A stretch of 64,000 bases of DNA from Aporrectodea caliginosa. Its lineage: Eukaryota; Annelida; Clitellata; Crassiclitellata; Lumbricidae. The stretch is taken from NCBI GenBank assembly GCA_020284085.1, contig JACEVL010000082.1, positions 1,391,599-1,455,598 of the forward strand, given 5' to 3'. The position numbers and the translations under genes were made by a program. The notes beneath the pieces were generated by a model. That model was given only the letters and a program-made list of their open reading frames with translations, was not told the origin of the DNA and did not search any database. This document shows positions 55,071 through 64,000 of the stretch, piece by piece (the first letter of the stretch is position 1; every line of letters begins with the position of its first letter).

Positions 55071-55178
55071 GCGCCTTTATTTGACAGCGCCTTTATGTGA
55101 CCGCGCCCTTATGTATCAGCGCCCTTCTGTGTGCGCTCTTTTGTGTCGCGCCCTTTTGTGCGCGCCCTTATTGAGGGA
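55071..55178 (+). repeat. 16-bp degenerate tandem repeat GCGCCCTTATGTGACA
   Basis: Units start at 55071, 55087, 55103, 55119, about 55133, 55148 and 55162. The first three are exactly 16 bp, later ones 14-15 bp. The unit core resembles the GCGCC end words of the local retroelements. Confidence 0.8.
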
Positions 55179-55269
55179 TACCCTTGTACGGTAATCTACA
55201 AAGTCATAACTCTTTGAAACCAGCTGGAAAACTTTACAATCACAACTTTGTGCGTGTTCTAGCTGAATT

Positions 55270-55405
55270 AGCTGAATATGTTTCCGGCGGCTAGCCGTAA
55301 AAACATTCTCGGCGGTTTTTCGGCTAAGCCGTAAAATTTCCGGCGGCTAATCGGCTTGGACAAAAATTCGGCGGCTCGGCGGCTATGGCGGCGGCTTGGG
55401 GGTAT
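55270..55405. repeat. CGGCGGCT-rich block
   Basis: Repeated TTCCGGCGGCTA, CGGCTAAGCCG and GGCGGCTCGGCGGCTATGGC words in AT-rich surroundings, similar in style but not in exact sequence to the blocks at 10920 and 15225. Confidence 0.55.
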
Positions 55406-55544
55406 ACTGGCTACTGGTGTACTCATGATATAGATAATAATTTACTACAGAATATTCTTTAATTTGTACCAAGTCATTTAATCACAATAATATCATAAAC
55501 AGTGTCCGATGCATTATTTAATATTTGGGAAAGCCGAGTTTCTC

Positions 55545-55700
55545 AGTTGTAGCCCACGCGATCTGGAATGATCTCGCGTTGGAGTTGCGTTCACTACCTC
55601 TGACCAATACAATTGGTTCTATAAATTGACTTAATTTTTTTCAGAATAACTGGTGCCACTGGTTTTCGTAAATTTACCAAAAGAAAAGAATTACTTCAAA
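55545..55700 (+). pseudogene. LINE C-terminal scrap
   Basis: TTTCTCAGTTGTAGCCCACG and GCGATCTGGAATGATCTCGC translate as V-A-H-A-I-W-N-D-L-A-L-E-L-R-S-L, the F-S-x-x-A-x-x-x-W-N-x-L-x-x-x-L-R closing motif of CR1/L2-like ORF2, in mixed frames. Confidence 0.55.
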
Positions 55701-55721
55701 GTCACTGCCCGTACTCTTGGA

Positions 55722-55795
55722 GTTAAGTAAGTAAGTAAGTATATTCTTTATTGAACCAATTGCATATCCGCACTTTTGTGTAGACCTACATACAT
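55722..55795 (-). mobile_element. CTTA-tailed retroelement 3' end
   Basis: Minus strand: AGTGCGGATATGCAATTGGT, TCAATAAAGAATATACTTAC, then CTTA units; same family as 41535-41690 and the end of the LINE at 57540-58198, but in opposite orientation to the latter. Confidence 0.75.
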
Positions 55796-55834
55796 TTATG
55801 CAGCGTATAATATTCTTATTATAAACGATCTGCC

Positions 55835-55908
55835 AATCCTAAGCTTGAATAAAAGAGAAGGGCGATGTTAATCATCTTTGTTATGACACAGCGTTGTTAA
55901 ACAGGAAC
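55835..55908 (-). repeat. Dispersed ~90-bp module, copy 2
   Basis: Minus strand: GTTTAACAACGCTGTGTCAT, AACAAAGATGATTAACATCG, CCCTTCTCTTTTATTCAAGC, TTAGGATTGG. Matches the other copies. Confidence 0.75.
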
Positions 55909-56072
55909 TGTCTGCATTGCCAGATACGACTCCATCTTAAAGGACGTTTTTCGTCGATCGCCCTGGCACCTTAATATTTCGTTAACCGCTGGAACAACCC
56001 AATCGAAAAGCAAATTAGACACCTTGAATATCATGCTTCACTCGCATATATATTTTCGGCAGTCACAATAGA

Positions 56073-57534
56073 TCGCTAGTTTGATATTAGTGAATTGAAA
56101 CAAGCTATTAGATCAGCTAAAAATAATAAGTCACCAGGCGATGACAAAATACCTTATGAATTATTGAAACATCTTCATCAGAATGCTCTTAAAATTCTAT
56201 TATTATTTTATAATGAAATCTGGGAAGAAGGGAAATTGCCTACTGATTGGCATCATGCTATTATTCTACCATTATTAAAACCTAATAAAGAAGCCTCAAA
56301 TCCAGAATCTTATAGACCCATATCACTTACCTCTACCTTATGCAAGGTAATGGAATCAATGGTTAATAAACGTCTTCAATGGTTTTTGGAAAAAAATAAT
56401 CTAATTTCAAAAAATCAATCTGGCTTTCGAAAATACAAAAGTACAATGGATCAAATTCTTAAACTTCAGGATAACATTCTTAAAAAACTTAAAAACAAAG
56501 AACATGTTCTAGCCATTTTTATTGATTTTGAAAGAGCTTATGATATGTTGCATGTCCCTACCCTTTTAAACAAATTTAAAAAATTGGGAATAGGCGGTAA
56601 TACATTTAACTGGGTTGAAAGCTTTCTGTCTAATAGAACCTTTCAAGTTAAGGTAGGGGCAGAACTTTCGGATAAATTTATACAACAGAATGGTACTCCG
56701 CAAGGTTCAATAATTTCTCCTATTTTATTTCTAAAAATGATAAATGATATTCCCACAGGTGTGGATGGTGTAGAAATGTCCCTTTTTGCTGATGATAGTG
56801 CTATTTACCTAGGACATAGAAATAATAAAATATTAGAAAATAAGATTCAAATATCGATCAATTTAATACAAAATTGGTGTATTAAAAATGGTTTCAAAAT
56901 ATCTATTAATAAAACGACTGGAGTCCTCTTTTCAAAGAGAAATAATTTAGCAAGGATTACTATAAAGATTGATCAAAAACAAATTAAAATGGAAAATAAA
57001 GTAAAATTCTTAGGAGTCATTTTCGATAACAAATTGACTTGGAAGCCACACATTGATTATATAATTGAAAAATGTAAAAAAAGGTTAAATCTTATAAGAG
57101 CCATTAGTGGCTATGGATGGGGAGCTTGTAAGAAAACTCTTCTAACCATATATAGAGCACTAATTAGGTCTATTTTAGATTATGGTGACGTTGCATATTC
57201 ATCAGCTTGTAAATCACACCTGGATAAACTTTCCTGTATCCAAACAGAAGCGCTTAGATTATGTTGTGGCGCGTCAAAGGGTACTGCAGCAGCAGCACTT
57301 CAAAATGAATGTGGGGAATTACCACTTCATTTAAGACGACTCCAAAATTCAATAAAATTTGGAGCTAAAATTTTGGGTAGTAAACTTCACCCCTTTACAG
57401 GAGTCATGGAAAATCACTGGACAAATGTTTATAGGACATCTAATAATAGGGAACATTCGATATATACTCGCACCTCTGACTTCTTTTCTTCACTTGATAC
57501 ATCATTTTATTGCCCCTCTTTCTCTTCTGCCTAA
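56073..57534 (+). pseudogene. Nimb/jockey-like LINE ORF2, reverse-transcriptase domain (5' and 3' truncated)
   Basis: A 479-codon uninterrupted frame (56095-57534) plus ~7 upstream codons in frame. It encodes the reverse transcriptase of a non-LTR retrotransposon, which primes cDNA synthesis at a nicked chromosomal target. Motifs in order, counting from 56095: NKSPGDDKIP (11-20), E-S-Y-R-P-I-S-L-T (71-79), Q-S-G-F-R (108-112), I-F-I-D-F-E-R-A-Y-D (141-150, catalytic D144), N-G-T-P-Q-G-S-I-I-S-P (199-209), L-F-A-D-D-S (230-235, catalytic D233/D234), K-F-L-G-V-I-F-D (303-310), I-L-D-Y-G-D, and a C-terminal E-C-G-E-L-P-L-H-L-R-R block typical of jockey/I-group elements. All catalytic Asp are present, which is unusual here, but the endonuclease and any RNase H are missing. 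It ends where another LINE begins (about 57500). Confidence 0.93.
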
Positions 57535-57539
57535 GACCA

Positions 57540-58198
57540 GAGAAATGGTCGTTAGACGACCGAGGTCCAAAGCTATTGCCCTCCTTCCCCATCCCTGGCA
57601 TCGAGCGGGTCCAGGAGATGGTTATTTTGGGTGTCACTATCTCTGATCGGATTGGCTTTGGGGCACATTACTGACAAAATATGCTGCAAAGCCCGACAAT
57701 CCATGTTCGCGCTACGTGTTTTGGTCGCCCATGGTCTCCACGGTCAACGTCTCTTTGACGTTGTTAGAGCTACTACCCTCGCACGGCTACTTTATGCCTC
57801 CCCTGTTTGGTGGGGATTTGCCACTGTAGGGGGAGCGTAAACGACTTAACGGTATTCTGAGAAAATTGACCCGTTCAGGCTTACTCCCTGCCGATTTTCC
57901 TAGTTTCGACAAACACTGTTCTAGAGCTGATTCTACTCTTTTCCGTTCAATTCTCTCAAACCCTTGTCACGTCCTTCACGACCTCCTCCCTCCCCGTAAG
58001 GTCACTCCATACAATACGCGACCCAGACCACATGATCTCACCCTACCTAGAATTGATGCCTTTGCTAAAAGAAGTTTTATTATGAGAATGTTATATGACT
58101 TTGCATAAATGTTTGTATTATTTATTTTTCTGTAAGCTACTGTGCGTTTGCTGGTAGTCAAATAAAGAATATTCTTACTTACTTACTTACTTACTTAA
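57540..58198 (+). pseudogene. CR1/L2-related LINE C-terminus with CTTA tail
   Basis: A different LINE abuts the Nimb-like fragment. In mixed frames it reads R-E-M-V-V, then I-P-G-I-E-R-V-Q-E-M-V-I-L-G-V-T-I-S-D (57595-57650), D-K-I-C-C-K-A-R-Q-S-M-F-A-L-R, L-A-R-L-L-Y-A-S-P-V-W-W-G-F, and ends Y-N-T-R-P-R-P-H-D-L-T-L-P then S-F-I-M-R-M-L-Y at 58108. At least three frameshifts (near 57593, 57665, 57838) break it. The 3' UTR ends GTCAAATAAAGAATATTCTT followed by CTTA units at 58173-58198. The junction with the upstream element could be nested insertion or deletion. Confidence 0.88.
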
Positions 58199-58492
58199 TT
58201 CATAAGGCGATTGCGTCCAAACAATGAACACATGAAACAATAGGAGTCACCGGTGACGGACCCACGCACACACGTGGATCCAACCAACGGATTCTCATCC
58301 TTAGTTAACTGGATAGCATCAAGTTCAAAGTCTACATGGTTGAAGCAGCGACGAAAGTGTTGAAGCGACGACAGACGATAGCGTCCACAGCACACGCTGA
58401 CTATTCCTTGAGCTACGGGTTTCACGAAGAGAAGGGATACATCGCCTGCCTGTTGGTAAATAGAAGCTCCACCAGTGACTATCGGTCGATGT

Positions 58493-58592
58493 CACTCCAA
58501 AGACCCACCACGAAGACAAAAACTCCCGACAACAGATGGCGCACGTGGTCCAAAGATCTCACACTCGACGAGGGAGGCAACAATATTTCAGC
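58493..58592 (+). repeat. ~100-bp duplicated segment, copy 1
   Basis: CACTCCAAAGACCCACCACG, ACTCCCGACAACAGATGGCG, CACGTGGTCCAAAGATCTCA, CACTCGACGAGGGAGG. Copy 2 is at 61923-62035 in the same orientation. A diverged member of an unnamed repeat family. Confidence 0.8.
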
Positions 58593-58604
58593 AAATGATC
58601 ATTT

Positions 58605-58880
58605 AGAAAGGCCGTGAAGTGGTTATGGTGATGGACAGTCGACTGAGAGATCGGGGATTGAATGACCCGTCAGAAATTTTTTTCGAGATTTTTCCTTTCA
58701 TATGCCGAGGCAAAGATTATAAATTCGGAGACACTTTGTAGCCTTGACTAGCATCAGATTTAGAGTAAGAGACTGCTTGTCTCGTTTTTTTCTTGTTCTT
58801 CTTCCACCATCACAACCACCTCCTCCTTCCTCGTATTGTTCTTCTTGTTCTATGTCTTTCTCACATTCCTCTTTGTTTCT
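58605..58880 (+). mobile_element. SINE-D copy 2, decayed
   Basis: A head-like GATCGGGGATTGAATGACCC (box B-like) is followed by ATATGCCGAGGCAAAGATTA and GAGTAAGAGACTGCTTGTCT, then a CTT-rich tail, in the same order as SINE-D at 35512. Substitution level is much higher than between SINE-A copies. Confidence 0.5.
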
Positions 58881-59284
58881 TTCTTCTTCTTTACATTCCT
58901 CTTATTAACATTCTTTTCTTAGCATTCTTCTTCTTAACATTCATCTTCTTAACATTCATCCTCTTCGCATTCCTCCTACTCAATCAGTTCCCTTCGAAGA
59001 ATACCTTTGATGGCGTCATTGTCAACGGCTCCGGCAGCCACAAGATGTTGCTAAACGATTTTTCAAATGATATTTGCTGCGCAATTTAGACACCTTTTTA
59101 TGGGAAATGCATTTATTATATAAACTCTCACGACTCTTTATAAGTAACTGTTGTCCTACTATTATGGTATCTAGGATAAGGTGAAGTCGTCGTAAACACC
59201 CTGGCAGCTACTGTCCAGTGTGTCGTTAAACTCTGAACACTAACTGACCCAAATCAAGGTATTCTAAGCAGGAAGCGATCGGTT

Positions 59285-59600
59285 TGAGGAGGCCAGTCCT
59301 CTTCCTCGCTGTCTGATCTTCCAAATTCCCCATAGAGTACCGTCACAATGAAACATGGAATCTGTGCAGTGGTCGGTCCCTCATTCTGGAACTGGCTCCC
59401 ATGCAATCGGCAGCATGAGCTTCTTCATTCCTTCTCTGTCTCTATTTTGCAAGCGATGGAAAACCAGTCTGTCTGTTTTGTGGTCTTGCATAGTAACAGG
59501 TCAGAATCAGCATTGGTGAGTTTTTTCCTAAAAGGCGCTATATAAATATGCACTTGCAAAATCTAATCACTGCTGATGAAGGCTTTAAAGACGTCTTATG
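59285..59600 (+). pseudogene. LINE C-terminus and 3' end, family with copy at 62800
   Basis: The frame 59348-59545 includes V-G-P-S-F-W-N-W-L-P, then S-F-S-V-S-I-L and K-N-Q-S-like residues, the closing motif of a CR1/L2-group ORF2. The 3' end reads AAAGGCGCTATATAAATATG. The copy at 62800-63085 shares CCTCATTCTGGAACTGGCTC, CCATGCA and GACGTCTTATGTCTG. Confidence 0.78.
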
Positions 59601-59644
59601 TCTGATGTTATTGTTGATGTGTTTTCGCTTTATTTGCTTATAAA

Positions 59645-60910
59645 TCTGATTGATTGCTGTTTAACGACGCTGTGTCATAACAAAGATAATTAGCTCGCCC
59701 TCCTCCTTTCTCCAGGTATGGATCGGGCACTACCAGAGTACAGTTGGAGAAAGAGGAGGAGTTAATCTTTAAGTGTTTTATGACATCTTGAGGCTGTCAT
59801 GCAGAGCCGTTGACCATGGCGCCATCATTGCTTCGCTGAACAAGATATAGAGGCGCTATATAAATATGGGACTACAACTACCAGAGTACAGGCAGTGGCG
59901 ACTTAATCTCGATTTCTTTTTAATATTCTACGATATTTTGCGGAAACCGGAGCCGTTAACGATAAACTGATTGAGTGTATGTGTATTTCCTTTTTAACGA
60001 CTAGCTGTGTGGTAACAAAGACCATTAGCGTCGCCCTCCTCCTTTATCCAGGCTTGGGACTGGCACTGTCAGAAAGCGAACAGTGGCGGAGTTATAAACT
60101 GATTGAATAACATTAGTAAATTATTTATACCCTAGCGCTAAACCGTTTTCGAGGTGTCCAAATAGACAATCATGACAATGTGTAACAATGCGAATTGATT
60201 TTAGGAAAATTTCTTATCAGCGTCATCGGCCTCTGAAGCCACAAACCGCCGTTGAACTGTTGGAATCAAATTTCGCCAGGTTCGAGCCTCTACCTTGCAC
60301 TCGTGTGGTGCCAGTCCAAAGCCAGGATTGACGAGGAGGGCGACGTTAATTATCTTAATAAGTCGCCGTATTAGGGTTGCCAGGCAGTCTTTAGAAAATA
60401 TCTCCATCCTACCTTAGAGCAGGGGTTGAATTGTTGGGGTTGAAGTTGGGGAGGTTCAAACCCAATTCATTTATCAAATTCCAGAAATTATCTTCCGGCA
60501 AGCTAAATCCCCAGCACAGCTTTCAAATTGTTTAACGACGCTGTGTCATAACAAAGATAATTAGCGCAACCCATCCTCGTTTCTTCAGGCTTTGGACTGG
60601 CACTACCAGAGAACGTGTAGTGGCCGATAATAATAATTATGTTGAAGAGAAATTGTGACAGTGGGCACCGTTGTCTTAATCCCCAACGAAAACATTACAA
60701 TCGTATGATGATAGGTATCATGAAACACAAACAAACTGTTGAAGCCAACAGAATATACGAGACAACGAAATCTCTTCTTAAAGGTGTCTAAATTCATGTT
60801 TTCATTTGGTTGGCTAGTTGCTGTTTAAGAACGCTATGTAATAACAAAGATTAGTAGTGTCTCCACTTTCTCCAGTCTTGGGACTGGCACTACCAGAGTA
60901 AGGACAATGC
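59645..60910. repeat. Cluster of five ~90-bp dispersed modules
   Basis: Copies at 59650-59745 (+), 59985-60080 (+), 60290-60360 (-), 60525-60615 (+) and 60820-60905 (+). Core words: GTTTAACGACGCTGTGTCAT, AACAAAGATAATTAGC, CCCTCCTCCTTTCTCCAGGC, TTGGGACTGGCACTACCAGA. Frames across this region carry no domain. Confidence 0.85.
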
Positions 60911-60999
60911 TATAAATTATTTTAATTTTTATGAATGTAATTTAATTAATTTCAACGACATTTACTGCACCAAAGACCATCGATATCGTTAGGACATTT

Positions 61000-61475
61000 A
61001 TTTACACTTTCGTAGAGTCACGACAGATCCAACTACAGAAACCGATTGGCGGCTATTATAGTCGATATTGCCATTTATTTTAAATTAAGGTGTATAAATT
61101 GAACTTGTATTGGTGTACATGAAGAAGATAGTCGTGTTTATCTTTCAACATAACTTAATGAATCCACTACCGTATACCACGGTTATGCTTTGAAGAATAG
61201 TAGATCGTAATCCAATCTAAAACTCCACATTTATATAGAGTGGAATAGTACTATCCAAGATGGCGGCCAATATTGCCGCCAAAACACAGAAATATGTATA
61301 TCTCAGATTATTGTTAGGCTACAATAAGAAATTAAGCGCCGAAATTAATATTTTTGGGCTCAAAGAATAGCTTTCTTGTAGCGACAATAGTGTTGGAATG
61401 TTGCTTTCCAAGATGGCGGCCAATATGGCCGCCAAAACAAAATTATGTATATTTCAGCTCATATATAAGGTGCAA
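61000..61475. other. No recognisable gene; AAGATGGCGGCCAATAT repeated
   Basis: CCAAGATGGCGGCCAATATT at 61255 and CCAAGATGGCGGCCAATATG at 61409, each followed by GCCGCCAAAACA, mark a ~154-bp tandem duplication; the words also form a GGCGGCCAATATTGGCCGCC-type inverted repeat. No frame is supported. Confidence 0.6.
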
Positions 61476-61479
61476 GACA

Positions 61480-61660
61480 TCCAGCATACCGGGGTATATG
61501 TAGAGATATGCGAAAAGCCAGGGAGTCGGGCTATGAGTCTAGCTGAAGCATTTAAGACCGATTGAAGGGGGAAAGACGCTGTTTCGGAAGGCCCATAAGA
61601 AGTGAGTTGCAGTAGTCTAGTCGGGAACAGATAAACGCATGTACTATGGCGCATATGGCT
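61480..61660 (-). pseudogene. L2-type LINE scrap
   Basis: The minus-strand frame gives L-Q-S-V-L-N-A-S-A-R-L-I-A-R-L-P and H-I-S-T-Y, nearly the same as the L2 block at 24575-25545. Cut on both sides. Confidence 0.75.
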
Positions 61661-61815
61661 TTACATCGCGTCTTTACTTTTGTGGGTCTCTTGGAATGAC
61701 CTTCCCTCCTTTATACGCTCTAAGATTTTGGCTATTGTCTCTCCCTCATCAGCCCTCTTCTGGAAGACTTTTTTTACTCCTTCGGGCTTTCACGCATCTG
61801 AATCGCTTATACTGC
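61660..61815 (+). pseudogene. LINE C-terminal scrap
   Basis: TTTACTTTTGTGGGTCTCTT then GGAATGACCTTCCCTCCTTT translate (one frameshift) as F-T-F-V-G, W-N-D-L-P-S-F-I-R, and L-F-W-K-T-F-F-T, the closing motif of CR1/L2-like ORF2. Confidence 0.6.
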
Positions 61816-61922
61816 TAGAGTCGCTTAACAAATTTTAAAATACTTTGCATTGCACGGGATTTTGATTTAAACATTACGTTTTCATATGAGTCATTTTGCA
61901 TAACTTTACTTCAAAATCGGTC

Positions 61923-62035
61923 GAGGTCACTCTAAAGACCCACGTCGTTCCGATTCCACCATGATGAAAACCCCCGACAACAGATGGCGTACGTGGTCCA
62001 TAGATCGCACACTCGACGAGGGAGGAAACAGATAA
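61923..62035 (+). repeat. ~100-bp duplicated segment, copy 2
   Basis: Matches 58493-58592 (CACTCTAAAGACCCACGTCG, CCCCCGACAACAGATGGCGT, CACTCGACGAGGGAGG). Confidence 0.8.
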
Positions 62036-62329
62036 GAAATAACTATCAAGTAAGCAAGAGCTTAACTTTCTCCAACGACGTGATGGTGAACGTTCTCTAT
62101 TCCCTCGCCATCAACTTCTCTCTTTTTCCCGTCTCCGTCCCTACTCACCCTCACATTTCATGCAAAACTTAAATGATATTGTCAACTACAAAAAGACTGG
62201 CGACGTCACCAATTAACTGAATAAACTTGAGAAAACTTCGCCGTCAGCTACAAGAGTTTGCTACAAGGGTTTGCTATCTTAACCCATTTAATAACTAACT
62301 GTCAGAGCTTAGACAATTTTTCCTATCTG

Positions 62330-62400
62330 TTACCTGTAACAAGTTGCGACCTGTCAGATTGGTGTTGTGAATAAACGAAAGATGTCGTTAAACACTTAAT
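62330..62400 (+). mobile_element. Retroelement 3' end
   Basis: AAGTTGCGACCTGTCAGATT, GGTGTTGTGAATAAACGAAA matches the ends at 29163-29255 (minus) and 42622-42665 (plus). Confidence 0.65.
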
Positions 62401-62799
62401 TTTGCAACTTATATAAAATGACGTAATTTAAGGATGAATTATGCCAAATAATAAGTTGCCGACGTCAGCGGTCTGTGTTCCATAAGCTGTTCTTTCACTC
62501 TGGATTCCAATGTTAAATTTATTAAAGTTAATAATGTAAGGTCAACGTCAGCGATCTTTACAACCGTAAGCTGTAGGTAAACACTCAATAAAGCAGCGTT
62601 TATTGCATTGCAGGGAATTGGTTTACAATGTAACTTTTTCGTTTTCTTTAAAAATCTGCTTGCATGCAGCAGAATTCAGTTATTCATAATTAATGTGCTA
62701 TTAATTAAGTCTATTTTTGGTCGGCTTCTCAGGCCCTATATATAGGCCCCTACTAGATGTTGGCTTGCTTAGACTGAGGGTTCATTAGGTACACATTAT

Positions 62800-63085
62800 G
62801 ATCTGGTTGTCCTCTGTAGCATACTGTCACAGTGCAACATGGTAACTGTACAATGGTAGATCCTTCATTCTGGAACTGGCTCCCATGCAGTAGGCGATAT
62901 GAGTTTCTTCTCCTGTCGATGCCTCTATTCATCAAGCGGCTGAAGACCGTTCTGTATGTTTTTGCTCTTGTAGAGTAGTAGGGCAGGACCACCTTGGATG
63001 AGTTTTCTCGAAGAGCCGCTATTAAAATAAGCACTTACAAATTTAGTTACTGCTGATGCGGAGCTTAACGACGTCTTATGTCTGC
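62800..63085 (+). pseudogene. LINE C-terminus and 3' end, second copy
   Basis: CTTCATTCTGGAACTGGCTC, CCATGCAGTAGG, AAGCGGCTGAAGACCGTTCT parallel the copy at 59285-59600; the usual GGCGCTATATAAAT end is changed to GCCGCTATTAAAAT. Both are broken and differ by many substitutions. Confidence 0.75.
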
Positions 63086-63089
63086 TTTT

Positions 63090-63909
63090 AATTTCTTTAG
63101 ATTTAATTTGTATTTTCTTTCTTATATCTTCTAAATCTGAAACTAAATTTCTTCTCACTGTTTGACGACATCTTGCCATAATCGTTGGACAACGAAGCAA
63201 AGATACAATCTGCTTTTCAAGATGGATTGAATTGAATAACGCTAACAAAATTATTTATATCTTAATGTAGAACCATCTTAAAGGTGTCTAAATGGACGTT
63301 CTTCAGTGACGTTAATGGACTTCATCGGCCGCTTATATCAACCCTACCGCATCTTATAATTTCCCTTATAATTGTAGTTACTTTTCCGATCAAACGTTGT
63401 ATCCGATTTTCTTCTGCAATTAGCAGGAATCACTTTATTCACATGATTTAATCGAAGATCAGAAATTAATTATGTTGCTTTGAGTTCAGCGGATTAAGAA
63501 TGGACCGTTGATCAGTGGCGGTGCTTCAGGAGGGCAACCCGGGGCAAATGATCGTTGCGCTGCCACAAGGCTGCCAGGCAGTGCAATTTTTTCTTAACGG
63601 TGAAACTCTTGCTTCTATTGCATGCAATTATTACAAACCAATTTGGATGATGTAAACTATGGATTTGTGACACTTGAAAAAATGATTGAACGCAAACCAT
63701 GCAATGGAACAATGTCACATTTGAAGGTTATTAACTGATTGCATTCATTCGTTTTATTGTACAATTTGATGAAGTCTTCTATAAACTTAACAAGCTAGCT
63801 TTAATTGCATGCACTATTCCACTTACAATCAACAAATGTAGACTTTCACAAAATATCTTTCTGGCTGTTTAATCTAACGGGAACTATAAACAGAACATGT
63901 TATGTTCTC

Positions 63910-63910
<1 letters not shown>
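63090..63910. other. No recognisable gene
   Basis: AT-rich sequence. CAGTGGCGGTGCTTCAGGAG at 63513 resembles a hAT terminus but no partner end is present. No supported frame. Confidence 0.4.

Positions 63911-63913
<3 letters not shown>

Positions 63914-64000
<87 letters not shown>
63914..64000. repeat. (AAT)n microsatellite, runs off the window
   Basis: At least 28 perfect AAT units reaching the last base. Confidence 0.95.

Noticed and set aside
54916..55194. 92-codon frame upstream of the GCGCC repeat
   Set aside because: The second half is the 16-bp tandem repeat; the first half shows no motif.

Overview
The window looks like a repeat-saturated piece of an animal nuclear genome. The signs are consensus splice signals around short open stretches, tRNA-derived SINEs, jockey/CR1/L2/RTE-type LINE remains, Tc1/mariner, hAT and piggyBac DNA transposons, and very abundant microsatellites. 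The recurring AGGCCTA-type words, the SINE style and the mix of LINE clades suggest a marine invertebrate; the sequence alone does not tell me the phylum. There are no prokaryotic-style genes, operons or ribosome binding sites, and no complete host gene is visible.

Layout. 1-5.6 kb: LINE 3' ends, CTGT and ATGT microsatellites, and two copies of a tRNA-derived SINE (SINE-A). 5.7-7.3 kb: a complete Tc1/mariner-type element with ~198-bp inverted repeats and a transposase disabled by two in-frame stops (DD37E spacing). 10-21.6 kb: SINE-B copies, a 2-kb hAT element with a perfect 8-bp target duplication, a degraded LINE reverse transcriptase, two related hAT fragments, a 393-bp hAT MITE, and a SINE/microsatellite/SINE block. 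23-31.3 kb: two L2-type LINE 3' halves, a MITE full of a GGGGCGTTTTGCCCC palindrome, another SINE-B, and an RTE-type LINE tail split by a hAT element. 33.5-42.2 kb: a ~21-bp tandem array of TAATCC words, RTE and L2 fragments, a SINE with a conserved non-tRNA body, a piggyBac MITE nested inside a hAT MITE, and a further hAT. 44-48.4 kb: two candidate plus-strand exons, then a 3.6-kb 22-bp minisatellite that is open in three frames only by coincidence. 49.6 kb: the best host-gene candidate, a 211-bp minus-strand exon. 50.0-51.8 kb: a 185-bp satellite with trimer higher-order structure. 52-64 kb: a LINE graveyard including a 479-codon Nimb/jockey-like reverse transcriptase reading frame, a CR1-like LINE 3' end with a CTTA tail, and at least seven copies (window-wide) of a ~90-bp dispersed module.

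The parts relate mainly as parasites and hosts. SINE 3' ends resemble the 3' ends of LINEs in the same window (SINE-A with an L2-type element, SINE-B with the CTTA-tailed LINE), which suggests whose machinery moved them. DNA transposons sit inside older retroelements, so insertion order can be read. All boundaries and family assignments were made by eye, with no database search; clade names are best guesses from motifs.
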